NCBI GenBank assembly: GCA_964252015.1
Contig: CAXULW010000001.1
Span: 1 to 64,000, forward strand
Direction: 5' to 3'
Origin: CAXSBR01 sp964252015
GTDB taxonomy: Bacteria; Actinomycetota; Actinomycetes; Mycobacteriales; Jatrophihabitantaceae
DNA: 64,000 nucleotides
The notes beneath the pieces are model-generated. The model saw only the letters and a list, made by a program, of their open reading frames with translations. It was not told the origin of the DNA and searched no databases. The translations under genes and the position numbers were made by a program. Below, piece after piece: positions 26,600 through 35,285 of the stretch. How positions within the stretch are numbered: position 1 is the first letter of the stretch; every line of letters begins with the position of its first letter.

Positions 26600-28375
26600 T
26601 CATGACGGCAGCCGGGCCACAATCTCGAAACCGTGTTCCGACGGTCCTGCGGTCAGTTCGCCGCGCAGGGCCTCCACACGTTCGCGCATGCCGCGCAGCC
26701 CGAACCCGGATCCGGTGACGGCATCGACACGCGTGTCGGGCGCTACCGCAGGGCCCGTGTCGTTGACGCGTACTTCGAGGGCGGTCGCGCTACAGGTTAT
26801 GTGCACGCGCACGGCCGCGCCGGTCGCGTGACGCGCAGTGTTGGTCAAGGCTTCCCGCACGATCAGGTACACCGCCTGAGCCAGCGCATCACCCGTCCGG
26901 GTCAGCTCGCCGGCCACGGTGATGTCGACCTGCAACCCGAGCGCTTGACCGATACCGGCCAGAACGTCCAGGGCCACCGGGTCGAGCTGGCCGAGGGGCG
27001 TTCGATGGGCCAAGCCGTTCAGAGACCGCCCGACCTGGGTCAGGGTGCCGTCCGTGACGAACATCAACGCATCCAGGGCCACCTGGGCTTGATCCCGGTC
27101 TCGGTCCCACCAGGTTCGGGCCGCCCCGGCCTGTAGACAGACGACGGTGAGAGCGTGCGCCCCGGCGTCGTGCAGGTCCCGAGCCATTTCGGTGCGCTGT
27201 TCGGCGGACGCGACGAACGCCGCGTGTGCCCGCGTTCGGTCCAGCTCGTCGCCAATCGAGCTCAGCTCACGCGCGCGTTCCTCGCGCGCCCGCAGCATCC
27301 TTCCACCAACCCAGCTCAGTAGCCCCATCACCAGTCCGGGCACGATGCCCGCCGTGGACCGGTACGCGGGCGGCGTGACGAGTGTGATGAGCACGGTTCC
27401 GGTGCACATGATGATGAGCCCAGCACACGCCCACCACCGCGCGAGCCGGTAACCGATCAGAAACGGTGCCAGCAACCCGGGCAGCAGCCAACTCACGGTG
27501 GGCGGTAACGGTGCGAACGCCGCGGACTGCAGCATGGCCACGCTGAGCAGCACCACGGTGCCCGGTAGGGGCCACCGGCGGGTCAACACCAATGCAGCAC
27601 CTTGCGCGAGGGACAGGATGATGTTGGCTGCGGCCGCGCCGTGGTGGTCCGGCAGTACCGTCTCGATCGCCAGCGGCGCCGCGGCCAGGAACAGGGCGAT
27701 GTCGATCACGTCAAGAGCTCGGACTCGGGGCATGCGTATCGGTGCAGGAACATTTGGCGGGACGGTCGACGGCCCGTCCGAACCGTGGACATCGACGCGC
27801 TGCAAGAATCCGAGCAGCTCCCGCAGTTCAGTGAGCGCCTCGCGAGCGATCTGTTCCACCGCTTCCAGACAAGCGGGCACCCGCGCTGGGTCGGCACCAG
27901 CGAAGCGATGGGCCCGGCTCGACTCCTGCGCGATGCACTGCAGCCGGTCGGCCAGACTCAGGTCGATGCGTCGTTCGATCCGCTCGCGTTCCTCGGCGCG
28001 CGCCGCGGCCACGGCCGCCGTCCGCAGGATCTGCAGCGCACGCCGGCGGTCGACCAATTCATTGACCTGGCGGTTTCGGCTCCCGATGAGAAACCCCAAC
28101 AGCGCCGGCGCGAGCACGATGACGCAGTAGAAGATCCCGTCACTTGCCAACCCGAACCGCCCAGGCTCATAGACCTGGTCGGCCACGGACAACAACCCGG
28201 CCGACGCCACCCCGGCCGTTGCGAGCGGAGCCGGTTTGGTCGACACCCCGGCCGCGAAAGCAACCATCGCGGCGACGGCCGGCGCGACCGGGTTACCGAT
28301 GATGCCGCCACCGGCCAGCGCATCGATCCACACGGCGGCGCAGCCCCCTGCCAGCGTCAGAGCCAGCCATCGCAC
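26600..28375 (-). CDS. Sensor histidine kinase with two sensor/DHp half-modules (TCS 2)
   Basis: About 591 residues from GTG 28375, just before the first membrane segment. The layout is unusual. A first set of about four membrane segments leads to a helix pair that looks like HisKA_3, but ERERIERRIDLSLADRLQCI has no His where RELHD is expected, and no ATPase domain follows. A second set of about five segments then leads to a proper HisKA_3 (RTEMARDLHDAGAHALTVV) and HATPase_c (REALTNTARHA, GFGLRGMRERV). The protein therefore looks like a duplicated kinase whose first copy has kept only sensor and dimerisation parts. It may integrate two envelope signals. It is divergent from a small membrane protein gene at 28484. 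Confidence 0.88.
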   Translation of the reverse strand: MRWLALTLAGGCAAVWIDALAGGGIIGNPVAPAVAAMVAFAAGVSTKPAPLATAGVASAGLLSVADQVYEPGRFGLASDGIFYCVIVLAPALLGFLIGSRNRQVNELVDRRRALQILRTAAVAAARAEERERIERRIDLSLADRLQCIAQESSRAHRFAGADPARVPACLEAVEQIAREALTELRELLGFLQRVDVHGSDGPSTVPPNVPAPIRMPRVRALDVIDIALFLAAAPLAIETVLPDHHGAAAANIILSLAQGAALVLTRRWPLPGTVVLLSVAMLQSAAFAPLPPTVSWLLPGLLAPFLIGYRLARWWACAGLIIMCTGTVLITLVTPPAYRSTAGIVPGLVMGLLSWVGGRMLRAREERARELSSIGDELDRTRAHAAFVASAEQRTEMARDLHDAGAHALTVVCLQAGAARTWWDRDRDQAQVALDALMFVTDGTLTQVGRSLNGLAHRTPLGQLDPVALDVLAGIGQALGLQVDITVAGELTRTGDALAQAVYLIVREALTNTARHATGAAVRVHITCSATALEVRVNDTGPAVAPDTRVDAVTGSGFGLRGMRERVEALRGELTAGPSEHGFEIVARLPS

Positions 28376-28408
28376 GACCCGAATCGTAGGGCGTCTCGTC
28401 GGACGGCG

Positions 28409-28430
28409 CAGTCCCCCGTGCGGGGGACTG
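28409..28430. promoter_or_regulatory. Perfect 9-bp-arm inverted repeat between TCS 2 and a membrane protein gene
   Basis: CAGTCCCCC and GGGGGACTG with a 4-base loop GTGC. A further half-site, GTCGGGGGAC, follows at 28441-28450. The dyad is 34 bases upstream of the kinase start and 54 bases upstream of the membrane protein start, so it can serve both promoters. It is a candidate operator for the adjacent NarL regulator. Confidence 0.55.
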
Positions 28431-28483
28431 ACACGACACCGTCGGGGGACGACACGGGCGGCGCCGCGCCCGAGGCTCAACCC

Positions 28484-28936
28484 ATGACAACAACCAGGCA
28501 GACACTGCCCCACGACACTCAGACCCCGCTGGCCCTAAGGGCGACCCGACTGCTGTCCCTGCTGGGCGGCGGTGCGTTGGTCGTCGACACCGTGACTATC
28601 GCCGTCATCAACCGCCACTTCGACCCGCTGGACTCGATCCTGTTCCTGGCCGGATTTGTGACCCTCTGGCTTGCCGTCATCGCGCTCGCCGTATACCTCA
28701 GCGCGACCCGCAGCGGGACCAACCGGGTCGTCACCGCAGCTGTGGTCTTTATCGTTGCCGCCGTGTTCCTGGGCGTCATCTCGACGATATTCGACCAGGC
28801 CGGGAAGCACATATTCTCCCGGACCAATATCGGCCTCCACGGCGAATGGAGCTTCTTCTCCATCGGCATCTGCCTTCTCGTCCTGGCGGCATGGACATTC
28901 CGCCAGGCTCCGACGACCCGCCCGGCCGAGCACTAA
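28484..28936 (+). CDS. Small four-TM membrane protein divergent from TCS 2
   Basis: 150 residues from ATG 28484. The four hydrophobic segments are around residues 20-40, 48-70, 82-102 and 122-142. The polar loop FDQAGKHIFSRTNIGLHGEW lies between segments 3 and 4. No family was recognised and no catalytic motif is visible. The shared upstream region with the kinase and the large dyad suggests control by TCS 2. The frame is open far upstream on this strand, but that is a shadow of the kinase gene. Confidence 0.75.
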   Translation: MTTTRQTLPHDTQTPLALRATRLLSLLGGGALVVDTVTIAVINRHFDPLDSILFLAGFVTLWLAVIALAVYLSATRSGTNRVVTAAVVFIVAAVFLGVISTIFDQAGKHIFSRTNIGLHGEWSFFSIGICLLVLAAWTFRQAPTTRPAEH

Positions 28937-29063
28937 CACGCGAACGAGCCAGCCCCGCGACCGAAGCGAACCCAGCAACAGCTGCGAAAGCGCTGCCCCG
29001 TTCACGCACGGCGCCGATCCGGCGTCTGTTGGCGTCTCGGGCGGTGCGGCTACCCGAGAGACC

Positions 29064-29732
29064 TCAGCCTTCCCCAGGCTGAACCAGGCCGGTCTCGTAG
29101 CTACGGACGACTACTTGCACACGATCGCGCACACCGAGCTTGGCGAGGATGGCGGTGACGTGCGTCTTCACTGTCGGCTCGCTCAAGAACATCACGCGGG
29201 CGATCTCGGCGTTGGACAGTCCGCGGGCGATGTGGCGGGCGGTGTCGAGCTCACGCGGTGACAAGCCGGCAAACTGAGTGGGAACCGAGTCGCGACCCGG
29301 CGGTGGACGACGCGCGAAATCGGCGAGTAGGCGGCGGGTCACGACCGGGTCGAGGATTGCCTCGCCGGCGGCGATCGTGCGGACGGCTTCGATCAGGTGA
29401 CCGGGGCCGACGGTCTTGAGCAGGAAACCGCTGCTGCCGGCGCGAACCGCGTCATAGACGTGTCTGTCGCCGTCGAAGGTGGTCAGGATCAGCACCTTGG
29501 TCCGAACCGCGGGGTCGGCCAAGAGCCGCTGGGTCGCCGAGATCCCGTCCAGTACAGGCATCCGGACATCCATGAGCAGCACATCCGGACGCAGCGTGCG
29601 GCCCATTTGGATCGCTTGCGCGCCGTCGCCGGCCTCGCCGACGATGTCGAAATCGGGTTGGGTCGCGAGGATCATCCGCAGGCCCGAGCGGATCAGGGCC
29701 TGGTCATCGGCGATGACCAGGCGCAGCGTCAT
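29064..29732 (-). CDS. NarL-family response regulator (TCS 3)
   Basis: 222 residues: receiver with Asp9/Asp10, phosphoacceptor Asp55 (LLMDVRMP) and Lys in FLLKT; LuxR helix-turn-helix at the C-terminus (LSPRELDTARHIARGLSNAE, SEPTVKTHVTAILAKL). The ATG overlaps the kinase stop (ATGA, 29729-29732). It is similar in sequence to the TCS 1 regulator, including the ending YETGLV. Candidate target: the dyad at 30949-30967. Confidence 0.93.
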   Translation of the reverse strand: MTLRLVIADDQALIRSGLRMILATQPDFDIVGEAGDGAQAIQMGRTLRPDVLLMDVRMPVLDGISATQRLLADPAVRTKVLILTTFDGDRHVYDAVRAGSSGFLLKTVGPGHLIEAVRTIAAGEAILDPVVTRRLLADFARRPPPGRDSVPTQFAGLSPRELDTARHIARGLSNAEIARVMFLSEPTVKTHVTAILAKLGVRDRVQVVVRSYETGLVQPGEG

Positions 29733-30883
29733 CCGCGCTCCGATCGGGCCGGCCAGGGCAACATGGCTTCAACCAGGAACGAACCGTCCGGTTGCGGCTC
29801 GGCCCGAAGCGAGCCGCCGTAGATCAGAACCCGCTCTCGCATGCCGACCAGTCCGTGCCCGCCGCCGTCGCGTGGTGTTCCGGTCAAAGGATCACCGGCG
29901 CCGTTGGTGATCTGCAGCGCCAGGCCGTGCGGCTCGTAGGTCACCGCCACGGTCGCCGAGGCGCCCTGGGCGTGTTTGAACGCGTTCGTCAACGCCTCCT
30001 GGACGATGCGGTAGGCGCACAGCTGCAGGCCGGGGGACAGCGCGAGGGGCGAACCGGTGATCGTCAGCGTCACCGGTACTCCGGCCTGACGCAGACCGTC
30101 CACGAGCGATTCGAGCTGGTCGAGGCCGGGCTGGGGCTCGGCGTGCGGGTTGTCGTCGCCGGTGCGCAGGAGACCCAGGAGCCGACGCATCTCGGCCAGC
30201 GCGCCCTGCCCGGTTTGCCGCACGGTGGTCAACGGCTCGCGGGCCGACGCCGGGTCACTGTCGAGCAGTTGTTCGGCCGCCGCGGCCTGGACGACCATGA
30301 CGCCCATGCCGTGCGCGACGATGTCGTGCAGTTCACGGGCGATGCGGTTGCGCTCTTCGATGACGGCGCGTTGTCGCTCGGCGTCCGCCGCCGCCCGGAC
30401 CGCCCCGTGCTCGGCCAGAATGCGCTCGCGTTCGAGTTCGCGCCGGCGCAGCGTCCGTCCGACCAGCCAAGCGGTGCCGGCGAAGATGACCGCGAAGGCC
30501 AGGTTGTCGACCAGGCCACCGCCCAGCAGACATATATGCAGGATCAAGCTCACACCGACCAGCGAGGTCACGGCGATCAGCCGGCGCCCGGTCACATAAC
30601 GGCCTAGACCGAACACGAGGATCAACGGCGCGATCAGGCCCGCCAGCGTGTTCGTCGGTTGGGTGAGCACAGCCTCGAGCGCGGTCGCGATCCCCGCCAC
30701 AGCCGCCGCGCCGGCCGGAACGGTCCGCCGGGCAGCCACGGGAGCTGTCTGGGCGAGAAGGAGGAGCGCTTCGCCCAGCCCGTGCCACCCGGGCTGGTTC
30801 GACACGCGGAGTTCATACTGTCCGAGCCCGGTGATCGCGACGGCCAGAACGACATCCGTCCAGGAGGCCACCGCCATCGACAT
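29729..30883 (-). CDS. Sensor histidine kinase, HisKA_3 type (TCS 3)
   Basis: About 384 residues from ATG 30883, which has GAAGGGG just upstream; an earlier in-frame start at 30916 lacks this. Four to five membrane segments with short loops come first, then a coiled coil. HisKA_3 reads EERNRIARELHDIVAHGMGV, and HATPase_c has QEALTNAFKHA and GHGLVGMRERV. Intramembrane-sensing type, like TCS 1. Co-translated with its regulator and divergent from a secreted protein gene at 31080. Confidence 0.92.
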   Translation of the reverse strand: MSMAVASWTDVVLAVAITGLGQYELRVSNQPGWHGLGEALLLLAQTAPVAARRTVPAGAAAVAGIATALEAVLTQPTNTLAGLIAPLILVFGLGRYVTGRRLIAVTSLVGVSLILHICLLGGGLVDNLAFAVIFAGTAWLVGRTLRRRELERERILAEHGAVRAAADAERQRAVIEERNRIARELHDIVAHGMGVMVVQAAAAEQLLDSDPASAREPLTTVRQTGQGALAEMRRLLGLLRTGDDNPHAEPQPGLDQLESLVDGLRQAGVPVTLTITGSPLALSPGLQLCAYRIVQEALTNAFKHAQGASATVAVTYEPHGLALQITNGAGDPLTGTPRDGGGHGLVGMRERVLIYGGSLRAEPQPDGSFLVEAMLPWPARSERG

Positions 30884-30948
30884 GCCCCTTCTCGCGGCGA
30901 GCGGTGGATGCCACACGCGACACAGCGTAAGGGAGTTGGCCCGTTCCG

Positions 30949-30967
30949 TCCTCCGTCCTGAGGAGGA
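30949..30967. promoter_or_regulatory. Inverted repeat between TCS 3 and a secreted protein gene
   Basis: TCCTCC-GTCCTGA-GGAGGA: perfect 6-base arms with a 7-base spacer, located 66 bases upstream of the kinase start and 113 bases upstream of the secreted protein gene. Candidate operator for the TCS 3 regulator. Confidence 0.45.
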
Positions 30968-31079
30968 GGGATCTCACCCTTAGGTCGCACTGCCGAACGC
31001 CGTCATCCCGACTCGCGGCGACGGTGACTGTGCGCCGCGACGCAAGCCGGCGCCGCCAACCTTTCCTAATGTCCTGGCC

Positions 31080-31598
31080 ATGACAACACACCGGCACCTC
31101 AGCGCTCTGCGACCATCCACCCACCGCTCCCGTCGCCTCGCCTTCGTAGCGATTGGCGCGTCCGCCGTCACGCTCGTCGGCGTCCCGGGCACCGCGTCCG
31201 CCGCGCCCGCGCCCCTACACCGCGTTCCGGCCAAGGGCACACCCATCACGTGCCGGGGTCTCGGCACTCTGGTTGGCGCCTCCGGATATCTGCTCGAACG
31301 CGAGGACGTGACGACCGACCACGGACACGCACACGCCCTGTTCACCATCACCACCGAGAACGTACGACTGGTCGGACCACACGGTCACACCTACCGCTTC
31401 GAAGGCACCGGCTACGACGACGTCGACTACCCGACCAAGGCCGACACCGGCGACGTGCGCCGCGAGGACGAAACCTTTGTGTTCGACGTCCTGTCCGGCG
31501 CGCGCGTCGTCGGACGGCTGCGCTTCCAGATGCACACCGGCCCCGACCAGATCCCCCACATTCACACTCGTGGCGCGTGCCAATTCCCGCAACAGTGA
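31080..31598 (+). CDS. Secreted hypothetical protein divergent from TCS 3
   Basis: 172 residues. A twin-Arg-free Sec signal peptide (RRLAFVAIGASAVTLVGVPG, ending TASAAPA) is followed by a beta-rich mature domain of about 128 residues with two Cys (ITCRGLG near its start, GACQFPQQ at its end) that could form a disulfide closing the domain. It contains a His-rich patch (TTDHGHAHALF). No known family recognised. Sharing an intergenic region with TCS 3 makes it a probable target of that system. Confidence 0.72.
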   Translation: MTTHRHLSALRPSTHRSRRLAFVAIGASAVTLVGVPGTASAAPAPLHRVPAKGTPITCRGLGTLVGASGYLLEREDVTTDHGHAHALFTITTENVRLVGPHGHTYRFEGTGYDDVDYPTKADTGDVRREDETFVFDVLSGARVVGRLRFQMHTGPDQIPHIHTRGACQFPQQ

Positions 31599-31770
31599 CC
31601 CTGACCGCGCGCGGGCGACGGCAGCGGCGCGGCGGCAGAGGGATTTCGGGGTAGTTGTGTCGTTTCCGCTTGTGGTGGAGGTGGAATGCCCCGCCCGGGC
31701 CGCGATAACGAAGACCAGCGAGACATAGCTGGTCGACGTCATCGCTTGTCCTCGGGCCGCGCGGTCAGTG

Positions 31771-32421
31771 TTAGTAGGCGTTGATGGGCGTTGGGGTTGC
31801 TGCGTCGTGGGTTGCGGTCTTCGTGCGTCCAGCGGTGACGATGGAGGCGGCGATGAGCCAGAGCGGCAGCAGCAGGTAGACCGCGAAGGCGAGTGGGCCA
31901 AGGACTCCGGCGACACCGAACACGACGGTGGTGACGGCGAACCATTTCGGCAGGGTGGCGGTGCGCAGGCCACCAAGACCGAGGCCCCAGAAGGCGGCGA
32001 CCAGGCCGACTAGGGCGGGCAACCAGCCGATCTTGGCCAGCTGCCCGATCGCGTCGGTGGCCGCGGCGTCATGCGCCTTGGCGGCGTTGACCAATGCGAT
32101 CTGGATGATGCCGAGCAGACCCAACCCGGCGGCCGCCGTCACCAGACCGCCGTGGGCGACGGAGGAGTACGTCGATTCTCCGGCCTCGCCCGAGCGCAGG
32201 GACTTGCGTGCCTGGGCTGCGAAGAAGACCAGCATCAAGGCGCCGGCGAGCAGCGCGAAGCCGGCGATGTAATTTCGCCCGGCCGCGTGGTTGACGAGTG
32301 CTACGGCACCGGCGTCATCCGGATGATCCGGCGTCTTGCTCGTGATCAGCCAGAGCGCCCAGAGCAGGCCGGCGGCGCCGCCGGACCAGGGCAGGATCCT
32401 GTCGAACTTCGAGACGGTCAT
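31771..32421 (-). CDS. Six-TM membrane protein divergent from TCS 4
   Basis: 216 residues with about six hydrophobic segments and short loops. Its C-terminal half (LPKWFAVTTVVFGVAGVLGP, then LLLPLWLIAASIVTAGR) lines up with that of the protein at 18217-18897, indicating paralogues. The start ATG 32421 is preceded by GAAGGACCCACC. It is divergent from the kinase gene of TCS 4, with a dyad between them. No enzymatic motif. Confidence 0.75.
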   Translation of the reverse strand: MTVSKFDRILPWSGGAAGLLWALWLITSKTPDHPDDAGAVALVNHAAGRNYIAGFALLAGALMLVFFAAQARKSLRSGEAGESTYSSVAHGGLVTAAAGLGLLGIIQIALVNAAKAHDAAATDAIGQLAKIGWLPALVGLVAAFWGLGLGGLRTATLPKWFAVTTVVFGVAGVLGPLAFAVYLLLPLWLIAASIVTAGRTKTATHDAATPTPINAY

Positions 32422-32445
32422 GGTGGGTCCTTCCAGTCGTGCTGC

Positions 32446-32460
32446 CGGTGACTCTCACCG
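32446..32460. promoter_or_regulatory. Inverted repeat between a membrane protein gene and TCS 4
   Basis: CGGTGA-CTC-TCACCG: perfect 6-base arms with a 3-base spacer, 24 bases upstream of the membrane protein ATG and about 45 bases upstream of the likely kinase start. Candidate operator for the TCS 4 regulator. Confidence 0.45.
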
Positions 32461-32505
32461 ACTCGTCGAGCTTTGCTGACCGACCATCCCGGGCGCCTGA
32501 TCCGG

Positions 32506-34431
32506 ATGTCCCGACCTGCTCGGGAAACCTTCCCGGGACCGATGACAGCGAGGGTCCGGGCGCGCGACACTGGCCGCGTGCTAACCGTCGTGGCGTTCCT
32601 CGGCGCCGCCGTTTCCGTCGCGGTCGGCGGGTTGGTGTTGACCCGAAAACCGCGCCACCCGGTGGGCTGGCTGTTGGTCGCGCACGGAGCGTTCTTTGTC
32701 ACGCTGGCCTTCCACGGGACGACCACGACCCGTATCGGGCGGATCATCGACCAACTGACTCAGGGCGCCTGGGTCTTGCTGTTCCTGTTTCTTGTGCTGG
32801 TCGCCTACTTACTGCCCGACGGGCGCCTGGCGAACCGGTTCTGGCGTCGCTGGGTCAGCATCGGTCTGGTCGGGGTCGTGCTCTTCGTCGTGGGCGCGGC
32901 GGGCGACGCACAGGGGTTCGCATCCAGTCACGACGGCGCCGCGCTGCCCGTCTCGTGGTTGTCCGGGACCATCTCCGGGATACTCGGCGGCATCGGCCTC
33001 GTGCTGGTCGTGTTGCTGTTCTTCGGCAGCGTCGTCGCGGTGTGGCGGCGGCTGCGCCGAGCGCAGGGGGACGAGCGGCTTCAATTGCTCTGGCTGGTCT
33101 GGGGAGCGCTTACCGTCCCGATCGCGTTGCTGGTCGGGTGGGTGAACCACTTGCTGCTGTCGGACGGGCCGTTGTTCACGCCCGCCCTCGGGTTGGTTGC
33201 CGTCACCCTGCCGGTCACGATCGGTATCGCCATCCTGCGGCATCGGCTTTTCGACATCAGGCTCGTCCTGTCGCGCACTCTGACCTATCTACTGCTCGTG
33301 GTCGCGATCGTCGCCGTCTATGGTCTGCTGCTCTTCGGTACGGGCCGGCTATTCGGTAACCGCACCGTAGGTGGATTGCTTGCGGTCGGGGTCGTCGCGG
33401 CCGCAGTGCATCCGGCGTATTCGTTTCTGCAACGGCGAAGCGAACGGTGGGTCTACGGCCTGCGCTCCGACCCCCGTACAGCCATCCGGCTGATGGCTGA
33501 CCGTGCTGAAGCGGCCGACTCGGACGGGCTCATCGAGGCGTTGACGGATGCCGTGGCGGCCGCGCTGAGGGTGAAGCGGGCATGGGTCGAACTGTCCGAG
33601 CCTGGGCCCGAGCAGGCGCTACGCACGCCGATGGTGCACCGGGGTGAGCTGGTCGGCTACGTCGCGGTCGATGTCGCGCCCGGCCATGACCTCAGCGGAT
33701 CTGACGGGTCCCTTCTCACGGACTTGGCCCGTTACGCCGCGATCCTGGTCCGGTCCGAGCAGCTGAACGAGGAACTGCGTGATTCACGAAGCCGGATCGT
33801 CACGGGTCGAGAGGAGGAACGGCGCCGGCTGCGTCGCGACCTACACGATGGCGTCGGACCATCGCTGGCCGCGATCGTGCTCAAGCTCAACGCGGCGCAG
33901 TCTCGGACAGATCCGGGTCAACGTGATGCGCTGATCGCCGAGATCCGTGACGAGGTCAAGGAAGCCATCACCGAGGTTCGTCGACTCGTGGATGATTTAC
34001 GCCCGCCCGCGATCGACGAGGTCGGACTCATCGACGCGATCCGGCAGCGGGCCGCCGCACTGACCGGCGGAGTTACCTTCGACGTGATCGGGCGTGACGG
34101 ATTCGCTGACCGACAGGCTCAGCTGCCGGCCGCGGTCGAGGTGGCCGCGTTCCGGATCGCGTCGGAGGCGATGACCAATGTCGTTCGGCACTCCGGCGCC
34201 ACCCGCTGCATCGTGAGCGCCGAGCTGAACGGCTCCTTCCAACTCACCGTCACCGACAACGGTCACGGCACCGACCACACCGCATCGCACGGGGTGGGCT
34301 GGACTTCGATGCGCGAGCGCGCGGCCGAACTCGGCGGCAGCTGCACGATGACCAGCCAACCCAACGGTGGTCTCATCGTGCAGGCGATACTCCCGTTGGC
34401 CCGCGACGAACCGGTCGAGGCCGGCACGTGA
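32506..34431 (+). CDS. Sensor histidine kinase, HisKA_3 type with GAF-like region (TCS 4)
   Basis: About 641 residues. ATG 32506 is the likely start; a TTG at 32473 and an ATG at 32542 are alternatives and none has a strong ribosome binding site. The N-terminal half has about eight membrane segments. Next comes a soluble region resembling a divergent GAF fold (LIEALTDAVAAALRVKRAWV), then HisKA_3 (EEERRRLRRDLHDGVGPSLA) and HATPase_c (SEAMTNVVRHS, GVGWTSMRERA). This LiaS/NreB-like architecture differs from the other three kinases in the window. The stop overlaps the regulator's GTG. Confidence 0.9.
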   Translation: MSRPARETFPGPMTARVRARDTGRVLTVVAFLGAAVSVAVGGLVLTRKPRHPVGWLLVAHGAFFVTLAFHGTTTTRIGRIIDQLTQGAWVLLFLFLVLVAYLLPDGRLANRFWRRWVSIGLVGVVLFVVGAAGDAQGFASSHDGAALPVSWLSGTISGILGGIGLVLVVLLFFGSVVAVWRRLRRAQGDERLQLLWLVWGALTVPIALLVGWVNHLLLSDGPLFTPALGLVAVTLPVTIGIAILRHRLFDIRLVLSRTLTYLLLVVAIVAVYGLLLFGTGRLFGNRTVGGLLAVGVVAAAVHPAYSFLQRRSERWVYGLRSDPRTAIRLMADRAEAADSDGLIEALTDAVAAALRVKRAWVELSEPGPEQALRTPMVHRGELVGYVAVDVAPGHDLSGSDGSLLTDLARYAAILVRSEQLNEELRDSRSRIVTGREEERRRLRRDLHDGVGPSLAAIVLKLNAAQSRTDPGQRDALIAEIRDEVKEAITEVRRLVDDLRPPAIDEVGLIDAIRQRAAALTGGVTFDVIGRDGFADRQAQLPAAVEVAAFRIASEAMTNVVRHSGATRCIVSAELNGSFQLTVTDNGHGTDHTASHGVGWTSMRERAAELGGSCTMTSQPNGGLIVQAILPLARDEPVEAGT

Positions 34432-35069
34432 TCCGGCTACTCATCGTCGACGACCACCCCGCATACCGCCGCGGGCTGGAACTGATGCTGACCGACAGTC
34501 CCGATATCGAAACCGTGGGCGAGGCCGACACCGGGGGGCGGGCCGTCGAGCTGGCAGCAGCGCTCAACCCCGATGTGATCCTCATGGACCTACGCATGCC
34601 CGACCTCGACGGCATCGAGGCGACCCGCCGAGTGAGCCAAACCGGATCCACCGCCGCGGTCGTCGTTCTCACCATGTTCGAGGACGACGACTCGGTGTTC
34701 GCGGCCATGCGCGCGGGCGCCCGGGGATACCTGCTCAAAGGAGCCGAGCAGCAAGAAATCGAGCGGGCGATCCGGGCCGCCGCCGCCGGCGAAGCAATCT
34801 TCGGCCCGCAGATAGCCCGGCGAGTCGTCGCGCATTTTGCCCGCGGCTCCGGATCACGAGCCGCCGCCTTCCCTTCACTCACCGAACGGGAACGGGAAAT
34901 CCTCGAAATGGTCGCCACGGGAAAGGGCAACGCCACGATCGCCCACGAACTGATGATCAGTCTGAAGACCGTCCGCAACCACGTGTCGAACATCTTCACC
35001 AAGCTGCAAGTCTCCGAGCGTGCTCAAGCCATCGTCAAAGCCCGCGAAGCGGGGCTCGGCGGAAGCTGA
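34428..35069 (+). CDS. NarL-family response regulator (TCS 4)
   Basis: 213 residues starting at GTG 34428, which overlaps the kinase stop (GTGA). Receiver: LLIVDDHPAYRRG, phosphoacceptor Asp54 (ILMDLRMP), Lys in YLLKG. LuxR helix-turn-helix: LTEREREILEMVATGKGNAT, then SLKTVRNHVSNIF. It ends AQAIVKAREAGLG, typical of the NarL branch. Candidate target: the dyad at 32446-32460. Confidence 0.93.
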   Translation: MIRLLIVDDHPAYRRGLELMLTDSPDIETVGEADTGGRAVELAAALNPDVILMDLRMPDLDGIEATRRVSQTGSTAAVVVLTMFEDDDSVFAAMRAGARGYLLKGAEQQEIERAIRAAAAGEAIFGPQIARRVVAHFARGSGSRAAAFPSLTEREREILEMVATGKGNATIAHELMISLKTVRNHVSNIFTKLQVSERAQAIVKAREAGLGGS

Positions 35070-35285
35070 TCCGCGTCACACCCAGGCGACTTCAACGCAC
35101 GCCTGCTGCCGCAGACAGCAACCCATCTGAGCGGTTGCCCCGGTTCGGCGGGCGGCACGATATCGACGGTATCGAGCGTTGGCAGATGCACTCTCGGGCG
35201 TGCTTTACCCCCGAATGACCGAGCAGTTCTCGTTACCCTGGCTGACCTCTGAGGTCGAGACCGAGGTGCCTGGCACGATCGTCGT

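Noticed and set aside
28937..29063. Possible terminator hairpins between the TCS 2 membrane protein and TCS 3 regulator
   Set aside because: Only short imperfect arms (for example GGCGCCGATCCGGCGTC); not stronger than background in G+C-rich DNA.
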